Below are positions 34,388 through 47,380 of a stretch of 64,000 nucleotides of DNA, in pieces. Source of the stretch: Undaria pinnatifida (lineage: Eukaryota; Sar; Phaeophyceae; Laminariales; Alariaceae); NCBI GenBank assembly GCA_012845835.1, contig JABAKD010000019.1, forward strand, positions 791,501 through 855,500, read 5' to 3'. Within the stretch, counting starts at the first letter, position 1. Each line of letters begins with the position of its first letter. The notes under the pieces are model-generated. The model was not told where the DNA came from and made no database searches. It worked only from the letters and a program-made list of their open reading frames with translations. The position numbers were made by a program, and so were the translations under genes.

Positions 34388-35246
34388 TTCACCCTACCCG
34401 TTCGGAGGTTGGTCCTCGGTGTTTTGTTTCTCTCTAGCGGGCGCCTTCTGCTTGTGATGTCACAAATCGGAGCATTTGGAGATTCAGGGACCCTACACGC
34501 GATAACAATGAAGGCGCACGTAGCGGGGGGAAGAAGTGATGGCACCTGTGACCACGGCTTGTGGTCCAATCCCCCCCCGCGATGCGTGTTATCCCCGCTG
34601 CCTCGGGGAAACACGCCCAGGCCGGGAGGGTCAAGCCAAGACAACTTAAAGCGGAGAATTTATTGGTGGTGAGTTTGCCCTTGGGAAGGACAGCTACTCT
34701 CGGGTGCCGCATTACCTCCGCGCCGAGTTTTTCTTGTGGAGGATTCGGGGAAGGTGCCTCTCCTCTCTGGCCATGGCGTTGTCACATTGTGCGGGCTCGC
34801 TGGTCGCTCGTAAACCTTGCCAAGGAACGAAACAGATCGTGGCTCAAAAATATCGATGTTGGCTATTATCCCGTGAGAAAACATGCTAAGTGGATCATGG
34901 AACTCATTTGATATCCAAGCGCGGCAAAACTACGAAACTACGGCAAAACCAAGGGACACACGGGGAGGGTGCCTCGCGACGAAGGAACAAGGTGGAGGAC
35001 CCTGAACCGCAAGCGCGCATGCATTCCTTCATGCTCGATGTGCCGGGCAAGCCCTGTCTACGACCGGCTGTCAAAGCTTTCCCCCCGCACTTCAAGATTG
35101 AAACGGAGAACAGAAGCAACCAAAAAAACAAACAAACAAACAGCAGTTCCAAACAGCAACCAGAAAAGGTTTTTGGACCGTTTTTCGAGTTTTTTCGCCG
35201 CACGCCGCACCCACCCGCACCGCGCACAGCGACTTTATACAACTTT
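34388..35246. other. Unassigned host DNA around the empty Copia-1 site, copy B
   Basis: Counterpart of 3726-4290 joined to 10700-10992. No conserved frame. Confidence 0.5.
34957..34961. other. Empty Copia-1 target site in copy B
   Basis: A single CACAC within GGGACACACGGGG. In copy A it is duplicated around the 6.4 kb insertion. Confidence 0.95.
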
Positions 35247-35414
35247 CAAAGATGAGTTTCAACCAGTCAACCGGCCGTACTCACAGATGACGTTTTCCAA
35301 TTTGGAACTTTGAAAAACGCATCTGTGAGTACAGCCGATTGAATGGTTGAAACTTTGTAACTGAAAAACGTCAGTTGTGAGTACAATCGATTGAATGGTT
35401 GAAACTCAACTTTG
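35247..35414. repeat. Fold-back inverted repeat with an extra right arm, copy B
   Basis: The left arm (35247-35297) is followed by two tandem right arms of about 52 bases (about 35311-35362 and 35363-35414). Copy A has only one right arm. The inner right arm (CATCTGTGAGTAC) pairs better with the left arm of copy B than the outer one, which carries CGTCAGTTGTGAGTAC as in copy A. Confidence 0.75.
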
Positions 35415-37180
35415 CAAGCTGCGTGGAACATTAGATCTTTGTTTCATTTAGGATATGGTGTTTGTGAATTAAACCTGGTTGTTAACACACAGCTTGACAA
35501 TTTTTACGGAAAATCGTTCGCGCGTGTTACATATCCGATCCTCATGAAGGATATAGGTCGGTGACTCCCCTTGATGTTGTCAGGGTCAAAAGGACCATTT
35601 TCCATGATATTATTTCCGTGCACTGGTATATTGAAGCCCGCATAGAGGGTATCATAGGTAATAAAATATTCGACGTGGTATTATTGGACTATTAATAGAT
35701 TATATGGCCATTGACATGTGGTCAACAGAACCCGCATAGAAGGCGGAGTATTATTAATAGTACATACATTGTATAACGTACGACAAGTCACACGCCACGC
35801 GCTGCCATCATGCATCAGCCATTACACGAGAGGGCTGGGGAACCACAGACGGGCTGCATGTATGTCCGGTGCCGGATGTCTAGTCTACTACAGTAGCTGT
35901 TCAGTTTTTTCTTCGGCAAGATCCGTGGGTGTTGTTCTCGTCGTCGGCTGGTCTGGGTTGTTCCAGGTTAGACTTTGTACGGCTGGCTGTGCTGCTGTGC
36001 TCGTCACTGGATTGAATAGCATGGGTTCAACCGCTTTTTTTAATCGACCCGACGGCGCGACTCGCCGTCCAATCAAATAATTTACCCAGATGCTCGAACA
36101 GGATCTTGGCGTTTTTCTGACCGCATGTCACAGACTGCCCGGGCAGTCGGCCAGTCTGCCACAAACGCAGAAGACCGCCACTCGTAACACTCATCAAGAC
36201 ATCTTACATCTAAGACAAGCTACTCGGTGAACTACGAAAAAAGGTAAGCCTAGCCTCGGTCTCGTCGTCGTCTCGTCGTCTCGTCGCTCGGTATCGCCCA
36301 ATGTTTGCTGCGCGCTGTGAGGGCCGCACATCGCGTGAGGGGCGTTACGAACGACGTCTGTATACCGTACGAGCACTGCAGGTTTTTACTGGTGTTGTTA
36401 TCAACTTAGACTATATTTCACTTGTTTAAAAAGGCATGGAGCTCATAGGAAAAAAAAACGCTGGCTTCTTGGTTGTAGATGTCGCCAAGCAAAGTCCGGT
36501 TGACTACCCGGGGGGGGGGGAAGGTAGAACGTCGGACGTACACACCACGCCACACCACCCCACATTCGATGAGTTCGATCACAAGGATGGACATGCCGCC
36601 GGTGGACGCTTGAACGAGCGGCCGACGCACACGCTTTGTCGCGGGAGCTGGTGTTGGTGTCCGCAACGAGGGAAAGCAGACCCTGCACCTCTATCTAGGT
36701 ATAGCTTTTAGCACTAAGATACATTCATAGTAGAGGGGGAGCTGTGGGCTGCGTACATCCCGTACGATCGTACAAGCTCTTGCCAGTGAATCGCTGCCCA
36801 TGGTAGGATGTGGTCTCGCTCGACCCACAACTATCGCGAAAGGCCTTGCTCCTTGAGAGCTATGGCTAGCTCTGTGCTGTTTATGTTGCGTACAAGATTT
36901 GTTCCGAGTGTTTTTCTTATCTAGTCTGGTTGTTTTATGTACGTACGAGTTGCTATCGCGTGATGTTTTAGTCCACATGACTGCATGGACATACCAACCC
37001 CACCTTACTTAGCGTAGCTATACCTCACACACAGTACGCGCTCTAACGCGAGGGAAGAGGAGAAAACGCACAGCTTCCCCTCCCGCCGGCCTCTCCCAGT
37101 CACTGCTGTACGGCAATATACGTTCCTACTGTAGCGGCGGACACCGATATCGGTTAAACCCACCAAACTCTCGTCGACTT
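35415..37180. other. Intergenic DNA upstream of the duplicated gene, copy B
   Basis: Counterpart of 11110-12860. No gene recognised. Confidence 0.45.
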
Positions 37181-37497
37181 GCTACGTCGAGCTGCACATA
37201 TAAATATATATATATATATATCGTGAACAAACGCCACCGTTTACTTTGCTGCGTGGTACATTGCGCGTCTGCTGTTGCTTGCCTTGTTCTCTGGACGGCT
37301 GTCGGGAAAATCATGATGGCCACCCAGCGCCAACTCTGATGCTTGCCGATTTTTATCACGCATGTTGGTTAAGCCCTCCAAAACAAACGCCCGCTCAGTA
37401 TTGTTGCGTCGAATTGCATCGTGAACAAACGCGATCCTCTACGTATGGTTTGCTGCACGACTGTCTGTCGCTTATCTCTTGTCCTCCAGACGTTGGT

Positions 37498-40400
37498 ATG
37501 ATAACCATGAAGACCTCCATCAAGCGCCCCCTCCTCTGGGTGGTCCTCTTATCCCTGCTAACGCCAGCCATATGCTTACCCGACTGGCTAGAACGCATCA
37601 TCATGTGAGTCGTTGGTTCTACGTGCATAATTTTGCAAAATAGGTACTGATGAGCATACACAACGCATTCTACATGCATAACATGGCAGCGGTACGTACA
37701 GAACAGCGCGCAGACTGAGTGACTCGCTATTAAGATTGATTGTTAGTTTTTAATCATTGTTTCCTACGCTCAGTCTGGGTAGGAAATAGTTCCGTGGCGG
37801 CGGCTCTTATCGCCAAATGAAAGGACATCACAAAATCTTAAGCTTACCGAAATTCAAGTGGGTGGCCGCTCACGCCAGCCTTGACAGTGACCCTCTTACC
37901 GTGCGGCTACCGTACCCTTGGCTAGTCGTGGTTCTAGAAGAACCATCGCTTCAAGAAAGATCCGACGTTATCACGATACGTCGTCAAGAATATCATCGGA
38001 GGAGTCGCCGGCCTATAGACTATATATACTAGACTATCTATATGTATATTCTCGACGGCCAACGAATTCAATGCGATGTACAACACGCGCGAAAGACGCA
38101 GCAGTACGAAATAACACGCGGCTTTCAAAGCCAGGCATCGTCCAAATTTCTACCGCGGTGCCTTTTTATAAGTTTGGGAAAGTTAAACTTGTACGATACC
38201 ATCCATTGCCTATTTCTAATTGTTTTAACTTCTCACGATCCCGGAGGCGGTTTATTCTTACTTTTGCAACACTCGAGTGTGCAGTTTCGTCGCGATTGCT
38301 TTCTGAGGTTGATCATCGTCGTGTCATGATCCTAAACCCAACCCTAACCCTATTTCGACGTCAGCCGCTTAAACCTTTTTGGGACTCAGAAGAGAAAACA
38401 AAATCGAGAAAAAGTGATGATCACGAAAAAATTTACCACAAGAAGCAATGTTGGGGTGGTGGGGCATGCTACTGTACAGGTGCACCGTGTTTTGTTTTCT
38501 TAGGCTCCTTCCTCGCTTACGTAGGCCTATACCTCACACAAACAATGTTTTGAAGAAAATTAAATAGAGCTACCCGATTAACAATACCATGGGCCTGAGT
38601 TTACAACCAAACATAATACTTCGTATATAGTCTAGTCTATGGACTATATTGCAAAAAAAAAACTGAAATTCCGACGATTTGGAGCTAAGAAGCGCCCCGT
38701 TATTTTCTCTCAGGAAATGGCTTAGCCGAAAAAGTGCTATTAATGCCTCTATAGTAAGCACACGTCCTGCAAGACACGTGTGCTGCATGGGGACAATGGT
38801 ACTGTCTGTGCTGATGGCCGCTTTTCCGCGACTGTAGATTAGTTTTCGTCGTTTTTAGTTTGTTCGCTTTACTTGGTTCTCAAAAGGGTTAAGATTTTCG
38901 GTGCGCGGCACAAAACAATAGTACCACTCTGGCAGACGTAACTTCGGGCACGGACGAAACGGCGCAGGAAGAAACGAACCGCCGAGAAAAGGTAATACAG
39001 TAGCAGTGGGGAGTCTGTTTATTAAGGCGACATAATGCGAAGGAATGTTGACCGCCGTATGTCGAGAGGCCGCCCGACTCGTGGGCATAGACATATGTAT
39101 TAGTCAGAGTAACAGTCGTGCCAACCGATTTCAACCGCATTATACCGAGAGGCGGCATTATTCTAACCGCATTATGTGGGCCCCGGTACTGCTGTATGTG
39201 GCGCGAGTGGGTTGGAGCACCACCGTTCTCCGGGCAGGCCGAAACACCGTAGTTATCTATGGCAAACTTTCTGATAAACTTACGAAACACTATATCTAAC
39301 AACCACGTTGTTTCCGACTCTTCTGCTTTGTTTCGTCGCGCGGTTGACAGAATCACTAAAACAGTGTTCCGAAAACATTGCTGTTTCCACCCTTTCTGCT
39401 ATTTTGTGCTTTATATGATATATTTGTAAAAACACATACCTGGTATTGCTTGTTGATTGAAAAGCATCAATTGGCGACCGACTTCTTGAAGGAAATTCTA
39501 CGACTCCGAGTCAGTTTGTCCAATATATCCTAACTCTAACGCTAACTCTAACTCTATCCCAACCCCTATCCCCTATAGCCCTATCCCTGGCCCTAACCAT
39601 AACTACTAATAGTACTCGGATGTGTGGTTTCATCTCGCCGCTGCAGGGCTCCGAGCATGGCCCCGAGCCAGTACAAGACAGATAACTCACCATCCGCTGG
39701 GAGCAGCAGCACCAGCAGCACCGCGGCTAACACCAACAACACCAACTCGGACACCGGCTCCGATATCGACGAGTTCTACATCCTTGACGAACAGGCTCCA
39801 GTCGAATCGTGGGTAGTTGCTCATCACACTACCGCGCTAGCCTACGATGCGGCCTTAACTCGTCATCTCAACAACGACAACCAGATTGTCGCGCCGGACG
39901 GTGCGGTTGGAGAAACCCCTTTGCCTCGTACGGGGAACGATATCAATGCGGTAGTGGAAACCCCCATGCCCCAGACAGGAGAGCCCGACGGGCACTACCT
40001 CGACAGTGAAGAGGTTCCGGTCAGAGCATGGACGGCAGCTCATCATGACACCGCGGTAGCCTTCGACTCGGCCTTGGCTCGTCATCTACAGCTCGAGGAG
40101 GAGGAGGAGGACGAGTTTGTCTTGCCTTACGATGCCCTAGGAGAAACTGTCGCGCCCCAGACAGGAGAAGAACCCGAGACAGAGGAAGAAGAAGAAGTAG
40201 ACGCAGCGTGGCAAATGCAGCTGGCGCAGTTCGCTACTACTCTACTCCTCGCGTGCTTCGGGTTCAACGACGAACCTCGGGCGGGTTGCGGCGGCGGCGG
40301 TGGCGACGGCGGCGGCGGCGGAGGTGGTCGTGGTCCAGAGAGACGAGAGGGTGGCGGTGAGAGCGGTCGAGGCAGGAACACCGGTGATAGCGTCGGCAGT

Positions 40401-43400
40401 CCTGGGAGGGTTCGCAACAGTGAGGAGGATGCTTCGATCTTCGACCAGGTTGGAGATACCTTTGACGTTTTCATGTCCAGGCTGGGCCGGGGGATGATGG
40501 ACGCGCTAGGCTTCAAAGACACTGACGATAATGATCACAGTGATGGCCCGCTCCCCGAGTCTTCTGCCGGACGCATCGCTCGCTGGCGCAAATACGCCAC
40601 TTCTTGGTGCTGGCAAGCACACCATGTCACCCGGGCGACCGTACGAGGTTCGGAGAGGGATCTTGACACGCACCCACGCGAGAGCTGGATCACCACACGT
40701 GATTCTAATAGAGATCTGGACACGCTCGGGTGGGACATGCGACGCCTGAGTCTGAGATGCAACGTGACCTCAAGGATTCAGCGCATTGTCAAGAAGTTCC
40801 TCGAAAGCTGTCCGGCTATCGGCTACACGCAGGTACTAATCATATTAATACTATGTGAAGGCTGAAATACGCAGTACGAGATGTTCCGCGTAGTGCGATA
40901 TGTTGAGCGATGATCCAGCTTGTCAAGAAGAAGTTTGTTGAAGCTATCCGCTTATATATGTCGTACACCAAGGTAACGTTAGTATTATTCCAGATACGCT
41001 TTTCACGATATGCCCCGTGCATAGTACGATGTCTCAAGCGACGATGCGCGGCTGGCAGTATCGATGATTTCCTCGAAGGCTATCCGGCTATAGGCTATGT
41101 CCAGGTATGGTGGGGTGATATTTTGCCGAACTGGACAGAGTCATACATCGGACGTTCTGAGCGCATTCAAAATTAGCCTTTCCCAAACGTTACGTAAGAC
41201 ACACTATATTCCAGCGTGCCGGGCGACTATATAAGTACGACGAAAGCTTTGGGAGCGCATGCAAAGTGCGTTTCTGCAGCAGTTCAGGGTGCACCCGCAT
41301 GAAAACCGCCTATTACTATAACATGAGTGGAAGCTCTGTGCGGATTGTGTTCGCGCTCTGACCTTTTAACACCAAGACATTACGCTTAATATATAGTTGC
41401 TCTGACGACGAGATTCCGTTCTTTGCTCTACTGTGCATGCCAGGGCTTCGATTATGCCTGCAGCGCCATCCTCAAGGCAACTGGGTACGACGAGATATAT
41501 ACCCTGGAGTTGTTCAACGCCTGGGCAACGGCAGCGGGGCGGGGGGTGACCGACGAGAACAACCGCCGAAAGGCAAGCACCCTAAGTTATCGGTTTAGCA
41601 TTGTTTCGTAAAAGATAGTGCTATGGATTTACCGTGGTTTCGTGGAGCGATTGGTGTGGATTCACGGTGGTTTCGCCGAGCAAATGAATATTCGGATTTT
41701 TCTTTACCGTAGTTACGTCGAGCAAGGTTTAGACTATGGGTTTATCGTGGTTTCGTCGAACAGTAGATAGAGCTTTTTTAGCTTCATTTTTGAGGCAATC
41801 ACAATAGGAAGGAGTGTGCTCCAGCGCTCGAATCACGTGCCCACGTGGGCTGGACATCCTCGACAAACAGCAATGGATGTGCTATCCAACTGTTATGGTT
41901 GTGCTTGCCATCTGACAGCGATCAATTACCAACAGCACCACCACCAGAAAAAGAGCAAGAAAAATAACAAGACAAATAACAAGACAAATAACAAGGAACA
42001 GAAAACCAAAATACCAAGGAAGCCTACGCTCGTAGGCTGCCTTTATCCATTCATAATCATTTACACAAAACGTTTTTTGTTGTCACATCTAACCTTTGAA
42101 CCATTATAAACCACCTCATTCACTGCCGCAGACAGTCCTGTTCGCCGCAGACAAGCGCAGCCGCACTACTCGCCAGATCGTGTTTTAGAATATTCCGTGA
42201 TGGGCATATTAGACATCACGCCTCTCCAAGTTAACGCCAAACAGCCCCCCCCCCCCCCCCTGCATGCCTTGCTGTAGGTATCTCAGTACGCCTTCAACAT
42301 GTGCAGTCGCGCGGTGCAAGACCTTCTAGAGAGAGACGCGATGATGGACATCAAACGCTTATCCAAAGCCGAGCAAGGGAGCACCCTTTACACCCATGTA
42401 TTCCACACGTGAGGACCTTGAATTCGACAAAATAATGAGAGTACGGTCTAGTTCGACGCGCGAGTCGACACGGGAAGAAAGGGCTGACGTAGTTTTGCCA
42501 TAGTAGTGAAGACCCAGGCTACGGTAGGGGGTCCCCTTTTGGGGCCTTTAAATTCAGAATCTAGGGGTCACTCGCGCGAGTAACCCCTTCGTTCCTATGC
42601 GATCTTACGTTTTCTTCATGTTTTACATTGACGAAATCAATCCGCAATGCAAACGTGATCTAAGCTGCGCTAAAACAATTGGCTAAACAATCTTTATGCG
42701 TGAGGTACAGAGCTACTCGTACGAGTGGCTCAAACACACCAGTGAAAATGGGGGTACCCCCCCTACCGTAGCCTTGGTCTGAAGACACATACCTGCATAG
42801 TGACCCTGTGTCTGAGCTACGTCTACAGCTACCAGGAAAATAATTTCATCGCAACGTGTCTCGTGCATGTGCTAAAAACAAAAACACCGGCGCAAAACTC
42901 TGAGTTCAAGAACACGCGCATGCCTGAATCACAACCAGACCTGGCAAGCGAGACAAACTGCAGAAAGGTACAGTATATTCACTCATTCATTAATTGATGT
43001 ACCTGGTATTTACGTGATAAAATTCGCAGACAAGAGCGATCTAGGTTAGTCACCTGCTCATGACCCCCTCCCCCTCGCCCCTCGATGTTGATATGTGCCT
43101 ACTTGACGTCGGTACTTGTACGCGCCTGTACGGCATTTGTGTATACACATGTAGGTGTATTTCGTCAATGTGCGCTAGAGTGGAACTGCCCGAGGTCGTG
43201 CAGTTGGTGATCATCGACAAGACCCTCAAGGCCGGCGTAAACGGGGCCGGAGTTAGCGCTTGGGTAGCGACCGCTCTCCTCTCAATCGCGCAGAAGGACG
43301 CCAAGATATCGCTCGACCAGAACGTGAGTTGCCTATAGTAGTGACATGTAAGTGTGGCGTTATAGTATAACATTAGTTTTGGTTGCCCTCCTCCAATGCG

Positions 43401-44680
43401 TGAGAGTACAATGAATGAGCTTTCAACATCGATGATCACTTATAAGCATGACCAGAAAGTACAAGAAAACCTAGCATATTCATACCAGGTATCATGCAGT
43501 CACGTAAATCACACGAGATACCTGGCAGCTAGCGTTCGCGTATACAACAACCCAGTTCTGCTCTCCATAGCTACCGCCGTGAAGGACGCCAAGCTACATT
43601 GTATCGCAAGACAAGAAGCATGGGTGGCTATTGACGGACGCGTTTAACTCTAATTCATAGTACCACCGTGGACTAAAATATAACGACGGGTAGTTATTAG
43701 TATCAAAACCCTAACGGTTCTTATATTTACGTCACAGTTGTATGTCAAGCTGCCATGGTACTATGGTGTCGTTGTGTGCTTCTGCTTCAGGTAGACTATG
43801 GTCGTTGTCAAGTCGCTGTTGCTGACCTAAAATGCGGCTGTATATCGTCCCCATCTAAGTCAGAGACTGCTGTAATTCGTTGTTATGTGTGCTATCCCAC
43901 AATGTGCAGCATGAGCCAATTCAAGGTCGATCGATCACAAACATTCTCCGAAAGAATTGTGCAAGAAAACCGAGGGCATCCTACCAAAATGGATTCCTAT
44001 GCACACACTCTCACTCATCGTTTCACCTCCACATCATACATCAATTCAAGCATGCACACATGTGTCAATACCAACGACTCACGTCCTTGCTTAGCACTGT
44101 AGTGGCGTCCTTCGTATGTGACTCTACGTAGGATGTCGTATCTCAATCTTCGGTACCCTCCCCTCCCTTCTCCTATCTCTCAATCTTCGGTGCTCCCATC
44201 CTCTGCCCCAATACTCCCCCCCCCCCCTCCCGCAATATTCGGTAATCTCTATCCCCTCTCGTCTAATCTCAGTAGTCTGTACTCTTCCCTCCTCGCTCTC
44301 TTCCCTCCCTCCTTCCATATCTCAATATCTGCGCCTTCCCCCCCTCCCTCCCCTACATATCCCCATGTTCCGTATCCCCCCTCAAAACCCTTCAATTCTC
44401 AATACGCCCCCTCAATATTGGATACCCCTCCCCCCAATTTCGATACCCCCAACCAATATTCAATATCCCCCTCCCCACAAACTGAGTACACCCCCACAAT
44501 ATTCGATACCCCCCCCCCGCCCTTGCATGTGTGTTGTGGCTATTTGACCGTCCTCAGCTGAGCAAGGGCCAGCTGCTAGCCAAGGCTGCTGCAAAAGTGT
44601 CTTCGTTCTCTGATCTTGAGAAGGCTGCCCACACTACACTGCCCTCCTTCATCAGGGGCTATCGCAGGGCTCTCCCCTGA
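37498..44680 (+). CDS. Unrecognised seven-exon gene, copy B (about 625 aa)
   Basis: Exons: 37498-37604, 39647-40832, 41039-41104, 41444-41572, 42287-42408, 43179-43323, 44558-44680 (TGA). Each has exactly the same length as in copy A and phases agree. Exon 1 differs from copy A by one silent change. Exon 2 differs in its first 50 bases (including an in-frame Met at 39657 where copy A has Leu) and then matches fully. Exon 4 has Val to Gly at one position. Exon 5 has Asp to Asn and Arg to Cys plus silent changes, exon 6 is identical, and exon 7 has Val to Leu, Asp to Ala and Leu to Pro plus silent changes. A MITE sits in intron 5. Both copies are open throughout, so both may be functional. No family recognised. 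Confidence 0.6.
38331..38353. repeat. Short telomere-like stretch, copy B
   Basis: CCTAAACCCAACCCTAACCC in intron 1; counterpart of 14011-14034. Confidence 0.65.
39529..39600. repeat. Degenerate telomere-like stretch, copy B
   Basis: Counterpart of 15217-15288, just before exon 2. Confidence 0.65.
39702..41543. repeat. Identity tract 1 between gene copies (B side)
   Basis: Matches 15396-17237 with no difference seen. Confidence 0.8.
40756..41106 (+). repeat. Triplicated mini-exon plus intron units, copy B
   Basis: Identical to the copy A array at 16450-16800, including the stop-bearing middle unit. Confidence 0.65.
41617..41765. repeat. Degenerate repeat of about 40 bp in intron 4, copy B
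   Basis: Counterpart of 17310-17460. Confidence 0.55.
42511..42779. mobile_element. 269 bp MITE in intron 5 of gene copy B
   Basis: Terminal inverted repeats GACC(C/A)AGGCTACGGTAGGG continue into G-runs, and the 4 bp target duplication TGAA is at 42507-42510 and 42780-42783. Copy A has one TGAA at 18176-18179, giving a clean empty site. Near each end is a palindrome of the type ACTCGNNCGAGT. There is no coding capacity. The second copy at 56301-56569 has exactly the same length in inverse orientation. The autonomous partner and superfamily are unknown; 4 bp duplications occur in few superfamilies. Confidence 0.92.
42780..43459. repeat. Identity tract 2 between gene copies (B side)
   Basis: Matches 18174-18855 without a difference seen. 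The left end coincides with the MITE end. Confidence 0.7.
44141..44522. repeat. Pyrimidine-rich degenerate array before the last exon, copy B
   Basis: Counterpart of 19530-19925, with several length differences in the C runs. Confidence 0.85.
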
Positions 44681-44804
44681 TGCTATCAATAGAGTGACCC
44701 GGGAAAATTGTTCATAAAGCCTTCAAGGACACTGACTGTTAATAGCAGCATCATCGGGGCTACAGGTACTACTTGCAGTAGTAGTGCCCATGCTGCCCTT
44801 GAGA

Positions 44805-45715
44805 GATGTTTCGTGGATGGATTCGATTTTCTGTTGGTCCACTCCATATGCATGCTGACCGTGAGACGTGAACAGTGGATGGGTTCCATGTTTGGTCTCC
44901 TGTATACTTATGGTGGGCCTGAGAGAAGTTTAGTGAACGGGTTTGGTGCTGTTGGTCCCCTAGTTCGGAGAACATGCTTGGGGTGACCGTGGGAGATGGG
45001 CAGGGTATGACCTCAGTGTCGTGGTGTGCTGGTCCCCTGTTTCCTATGTGGTGACCGTGAGGGATGTTACAGTCTTATAGTCGCGCCGTGAGATGGTTGT
45101 TTGAAGCATCAAGTGTCGAAATAGCCTACATCAATCGGAATACTACAGTATATACTAAATATCGTACTTGTACGTACTCGTCGTGTAAAGGAGACGTTTT
45201 GGGGGGGGGGGCTCGGAAGGACGTTACGTTGATCACGAGTGAGAGACGTGTGGTGAACGGATTCGATGCAGTTGCTCCCCTATATGCTTGGTTGATAACG
45301 TGTTGTGCTGGTATGTGTTAGTAGTGGATGTGTTCGATATGTTTCCCCCTACATGCTTAGATGATAATGTCGTGTCGGAGATGCTACTATTACAGTGGTA
45401 CACGCCGACCGTGGGAGATGTTTGGTGAAAGGATTCGATGTGTTGACTCCCTGTATGCTCTTGGTTGCTTCTGGGATGAACTTTGTGTACAGTCTTTTCT
45501 ATACATTATCCCTTCGTCGGGCTTTGCCCAGGGCTACTATATAGTGACCTTGAGACGCGATTGGTGGACACGTTCGGTGTGTTGCCCCCTTGTCGATACG
45601 ATATTGGCAACATTAGTGACATTAGTGGGTGGATTCGAGATATATTGTTGACAGTATTTGTGGATGGATTCGAGATATGTTGGATCCTCTGTATGCTTGT
45701 TTGACTGTGCTGATG
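44805..45715. repeat. Degenerate 55-70 bp satellite, copy B
   Basis: Counterpart of 20205-21125. Confidence 0.8.
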
Positions 45716-46719
45716 CACTCTGTGCGCGAAAGGGCGGATTCCGTGCGTTGTACTCTCCGATATACTCGGTCGATAGCGTTACGTACTGCACCTCTTGCAG
45801 CGCTGGGAATAAATCACCTACCAGTACGATCATAAATACAAGGGGCTTTTTTATATACCGCACGCAGCATGCCCGAAAGCGTTTATGATCACGACCAGCT
45901 TGGTACTGTATGAACCAAATAAATGTCAAGGGATGTCGAGTCCTGGTTCAGGTAGGTAGGGGTTGTTGGAGTTGTATGCTTCGTTCCTACAGCCCTTTGC
46001 GGCGATTTTTCTTGTTTTCTTAAGCTTCCAAAATCGTCTGCTTTTCATTTGCGTATTTTCGGCGTGTACCACCGCGGGCTAGCGGAAAAAAAATCTCGAT
46101 CGTACGATACTACGATAAAGTAATTTAGAAAACGGATTGAGGGAATTTGAAAAAAAGAAAAAATATGTGATCAGGGCTTAACAGTAAAAACGTTGCCAGC
46201 AGTAAGTGTATCGCGACATCACTGTACGTAGTCGTCGTCTGTACATGTATGTGAAGAATGCAGTACCGGTTGGCGGAAAGATTGTGCCATGCGTTGATTG
46301 CATAGTGCCATTGTGGAACACAATGCTGTACGGTGTGCTATCCTTTGGGACGAGGTGCCGCTAATTTAGCAGTCAGATATTGGCGATTATTCCCAAGTGG
46401 TGTTACCCCTATTTGTCTTGTTCCTGGTCTGTTGTTGCTTCGTTCGATTTCGTCATTTGCATGGCTGTATATACAACGAAGGAAACAATCCGTCGATTGA
46501 GACGTGGCTTTGTGAAACACGACGCGGTGCCGCATGCCGTCCGTTGAAATGGGTGTCCTACGATGCTCTGTGGTGTGCTGTCCTTTGAGATGTGCTGCAT
46601 GTTATCCCATTTGTCCATATAATACCGTGTACATCACTGTAGTATAGCGTGTGAGAGCCAATCGTCCGGTTGCATTGGCTCAGTAAATGAAATTACCTCG
46701 AAAATTATCATTGTCTGCT
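45716..46719. other. Unassigned DNA between tandem arrays, copy B
   Basis: Counterpart of 21126-22119. No gene recognised. Confidence 0.45.
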
Positions 46720-47252
46720 CCTCTAGGAGGTAGTAGTATATTGTCCTGTAAGGGGTAATAGTACATTTCCGTCTAAGAGGTAACCATACATTTTCCCCAA
46801 AGGGGTAAGAGTACCTTTTCCTGTAAGGGGTAATAGTACCTTATTGTGTAAGGGGTAATAGCACATTTCCCTCTAAGAAGAGGTATCAATACATTTTCCT
46901 CTTAGTGGTAAGAGTACCTTTTTCCTCAGCTACGTGGTGATAGCATATTTTCCTGTAAGGGCTAAGAGTATCTTTCACTCTCACACGTAATAGATAACTT
47001 TCCTCGAAGCGGTAAGAGTACCTCTTCCTGTGAGAGGTAAAAGTACATTTTCCTGTGAGATGTAACAGTAGCTTTTCCTAAAAGAGGTAAAAGTACCTTT
47101 TCCTTTAAGGTAGAGGCAAGAGTATGGTCTCCTCCTTTAGGAGATACCTGTGAGGTTTCCTCTAAGAGGTAACAATACATTTTCATCTATTAGATAAGAA
47201 TAACTTTTCGTCTTAAGAGGTAGGAGTACATTGGTCTCTTAGAGGTAAGAGC
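46720..47252. repeat. 30 bp minisatellite, copy B
   Basis: Counterpart of 22120-22658. Confidence 0.88.
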
Positions 47253-47348
47253 GCAACCGGTTTTTGTGTCAGCTCCGGCGCGATGCAGGGGGGCGGAGTG
47301 GTGCAGGCGAGTGCTAAGAGCGTCGTCGTGTATGCTTGTTGTGACATT

Positions 47349-47380
47349 GCTCAAAGATTTCTGGCGAGGAATCTTTGAGC
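47349..47380. other. Perfect 11 bp hairpin, copy B
   Basis: The same 32 bases as 22753-22784. Confidence 0.5.
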
